Part shown: one piece after another, positions 62,020-64,000 of the stretch
Position numbering within the stretch: the stretch's first letter is position 1
How the letters are laid out: every line of letters starts with the position of its first letter
Assembly (NCBI GenBank): GCA_029203125.1
Contig: CP119317.1
Span: 1,674,001 to 1,738,000, forward strand
Source of the DNA: Candidatus Cohnella colombiensis
GTDB lineage: Bacteria > Bacillota > Bacilli > Paenibacillales > Paenibacillaceae
Direction of reading: 5' to 3'
DNA: 64,000 nt
The notes under the pieces: generated by a model
What the model saw: the letters and a program-made list of their open reading frames with translations, nothing else
Told to the model about the DNA's origin: nothing
The model's database searches: none
Made by a program: the position numbers and the translations under genes

Positions 62020-63991
62020 TCAATTAGCCATCGACACGATTCGCACATTATCTATCGACGCCATCAACAGCGCCAATTCAGGCCATCCGGGACTACCTAT
62101 GGGCGCTGCGCCAATGGCTTACGCGCTATGGTCCGCACATTTGAATCATAATCCCGGCAACGCCAAATGGTTTAACCGCGACCGTTTCGTTCTTTCGGCG
62201 GGTCACGGGTCAGCATTGCTTTACAGCTTGTTGCATTTGTCCGGTTATCGTGTGTCGATCGACGATTTGAAACAATTTCGCAAGCTGAATAGCCTAACCC
62301 CGGGACATCCCGAATTCGGTCACACGGATGGTGTAGATGCAACTACGGGTCCATTGGGTCAAGGGATTGCTATGGCCGTCGGAATGGCAATGGCCGAAGC
62401 TCATCTCGCTTCAAAATACAATCAAGACGGGTATCCGGTCGTAGATCATCATACGTATGCTCTTGTCGGTGACGGTTGTATGATGGAGGGGATTTCTTAC
62501 GAAGCCATGTCCATGGCTGGACATATGAAGCTTGGCAAATTGATCGTGCTGTATGATTCCAATGACATCTCACTGGATGGCCATCTTAACCTTTCCTTCG
62601 GAGAAAATATTCAGAAGAGAGCCGAGTCAGCGAATTGGCAGTATTTACGGGTCGAGGACGGCAATAACATCACGCATATCGCTGAAGCGATCGCTGCTGC
62701 CAAACAAGACGATTCCAAACCAACACTTATCGAGATTCGTACGACGATCGGTTATGGTAGTAAAGTAGCTGGAACGAACAAAGCGCACGGTAATCCACTT
62801 GGCAAAGATGAGGCTAAGGCAACTAAGGAAGCGTATGGCTGGAAATATGAGGAAGAGTTCACTGTTCCGGCATCCGTCAAAGCGCATTTCGAGCTACTAA
62901 AACAAAATGGTGCTGCAAAAGAAGCAGAGTGGAATAAACTGATCTCTTCCTATTCGGAGCAATATCCATCGCAAGGCAAGGAGCTTGCGCAAGTCATCGA
63001 CGGTTCTGTGTCGATAGATACCACAGACATCCTAACGTTCGATACTTCCAAAACCGTATCAACCCGCGTAGCTAGCGGGGAAGCTATCAATCATTTTGTG
63101 AAAACCGTTCCTTCTATATTCGGCGGTAGCGCGGATTTATCAGGGTCGACAATGACAGACATCAAAGGCGAACAAAAGTTTGCTGTCGATTCTTATTCGG
63201 GCCGTAACATCTACTTTGGTGTTCGTGAGCATGCCATGGGCGCTGCTGGCAACGGCATGGCGCTACATGGAGGTGTCAAATCGTTCGTCAGCACCTTCTT
63301 CGTCTTTAGTGATTATTTGCGCCCGGCAATCCGATTGGCGGCGTTACAGAAGTTGCCTGTCATCTATGTATTTACCCATGATTCCATTGCGGTCGGGGAA
63401 GATGGACCTACACATGAACCTGTGGAGCAATTGGCCGCGCTGCGTACGATACCTGGACTTACGGTGATCAGACCGACCGATGCCAATGAAACGGCTAGTG
63501 CTTGGGCATATGCATTAGAGCAAAAGGAAGGTCCGGTTGCACTGATATTAAGTAGACAGAATCTGCCGATCTACGAAGCGACCAAAGGGAATAAGGAAGC
63601 AGTAGCCAAAGGAGCATACATCCTAACAGAAACGAATGCTCAACCGGACGTCATTCTGATCGGTACTGGATCTGAGGTTTCAATAGCGGTAAGCGCCAAA
63701 GAGGAGCTCGAGCGCGATAACATTTCCGTTCGCGTTGTAGCTATGCCGAGCAGAGAGCTGTTCTCTCGTCAACCCGAAGCCTATCAATCGAGTGTTCTTC
63801 CCGAATCCGTCACGAAACGAATTGCGATCGAAGCGGGTATCTCCTTAGGCTGGGAACGTTACACGGGACCACAAGGGAAAATATTGTCGATCGATACGTT
63901 TGGTGCTTCGGGGCCGGGTAACGAGGTGTTGGCTCATTTCGGATTTACTTCGGAGAACGTCGTTCATATGACGAAGGAATTGCTGAAATAA
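61997..63991 (+). CDS. tkt: Transketolase
   Basis: A 664-residue thiamine-diphosphate enzyme of the non-oxidative pentose phosphate pathway. Visible motifs: the N-terminal [15 protein letters not shown], the ThDP-binding [13 protein letters not shown] with its downstream Asn ([11 protein letters not shown]), and the pyrimidine-domain block [19 protein letters not shown] 61997 is used with AAGAAGGGG upstream; it overlaps the zwf end. The start codon shown by the longer frame inside zwf is not used because it lacks homology. The stop is at 63991, eight bases before the window end. Confidence 0.94.
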   Translation: MPTVQTIDQLAIDTIRTLSIDAINSANSGHPGLPMGAAPMAYALWSAHLNHNPGNAKWFNRDRFVLSAGHGSALLYSLLHLSGYRVSIDDLKQFRKLNSLTPGHPEFGHTDGVDATTGPLGQGIAMAVGMAMAEAHLASKYNQDGYPVVDHHTYALVGDGCMMEGISYEAMSMAGHMKLGKLIVLYDSNDISLDGHLNLSFGENIQKRAESANWQYLRVEDGNNITHIAEAIAAAKQDDSKPTLIEIRTTIGYGSKVAGTNKAHGNPLGKDEAKATKEAYGWKYEEEFTVPASVKAHFELLKQNGAAKEAEWNKLISSYSEQYPSQGKELAQVIDGSVSIDTTDILTFDTSKTVSTRVASGEAINHFVKTVPSIFGGSADLSGSTMTDIKGEQKFAVDSYSGRNIYFGVREHAMGAAGNGMALHGGVKSFVSTFFVFSDYLRPAIRLAALQKLPVIYVFTHDSIAVGEDGPTHEPVEQLAALRTIPGLTVIRPTDANETASAWAYALEQKEGPVALILSRQNLPIYEATKGNKEAVAKGAYILTETNAQPDVILIGTGSEVSIAVSAKEELERDNISVRVVAMPSRELFSRQPEAYQSSVLPESVTKRIAIEAGISLGWERYTGPQGKILSIDTFGASGPGNEVLAHFGFTSENVVHMTKELLK

Positions 63992-64000
63992 CACTGTATT

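Noticed and set aside
1..64000. CRISPR array, tRNA or rRNA genes
   Set aside because: No regular direct repeats with spacers, no cloverleaf and no rRNA segment were seen on reading; the repeats found are hairpin units.

Overview
The window reads as chromosomal DNA of an endospore-forming member of the Firmicutes, most likely Paenibacillaceae (Paenibacillus/Cohnella relatives). The reasons are moderate GC, strong AGGAGG-type ribosome sites with many TTG and GTG starts, an S-layer-homology protein, a copper-amine-oxidase-N/GHL10 protein, a DUF2935 protein, Mn-dependent pyrophosphatase, Lhr helicase, rhomboid protease and Rho-independent terminators after many operons. Species cannot be fixed from sequence alone. 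No rRNA, tRNA, CRISPR array or intact insertion sequence was seen.

Layout. 1-9.7 kb: the end of a dGTPase-like gene, a MerR regulator with thioredoxin, an SLH protein, an SDR and an aldo/keto reductase, a secreted GHL10 protein, a lipase-like hydrolase, a fused MsrA-MsrB and an MFS pump. 9.7-18.2 kb: ppaC, a radical SAM/SPASM protein, a DUF445 membrane protein, a cadA-type metal ATPase divergent from an ArsR regulator with two operator dyads between them, a GNAT enzyme fused to a membrane domain, and an ABC exporter. 18.2-18.73 kb: a decayed IS1182-like element. 18.8-23 kb: a GGDEF protein with a LacI-like sensor, divergent from a ydaO-type (c-di-AMP) riboswitch, a 58-codon ORF and an ArsB/NhaD-family transporter. 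23-39.7 kb: Lhr, a GDPD, PH-domain, cell-wall and lipoprotein genes, murI, a polysaccharide deacetylase, a paired hairpin element (33.33-33.93 kb), small unknown proteins, rhomboid, an FMN reductase, an Sm-like glycine-rich protein, RNase Z and a UbiA prenyltransferase.

39.9-43.7 kb holds a tightly coupled operon of a FixH/YtkA-like lipoprotein, NosD, NosL, NosY and NosF, with no nosZ in the window. 43.8-47.6 kb has a FAD/Rieske oxidoreductase, an MFS pump and a DUF2935 protein. 47.7-51.3 kb is a three-gene unit: a membrane coiled-coil protein, a substrate-binding/VWA protein and TelA. After a solitary tyrosine recombinase, 52.5-58.8 kb is a compact biosynthetic operon: type III polyketide synthase, methyltransferase, FAD oxidoreductase, FabF-like ketosynthase and MMPL exporter. 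The window ends with a LysM protein, a LysR regulator and overlapping zwf and tkt (pentose phosphate pathway).

The most unusual structure is a repeat family with three copies here (18.20-18.48, 33.33-33.54 and, inverted, 33.71-33.93 kb). Each copy has a terminator-like hairpin followed by a larger hairpin with a covarying outer stem, conserved unpaired blocks and an inner palindrome that differs in sequence in every copy. One copy sits at the left end of the IS1182-like remnant; the other two face each other between shared terminal inverted repeats.
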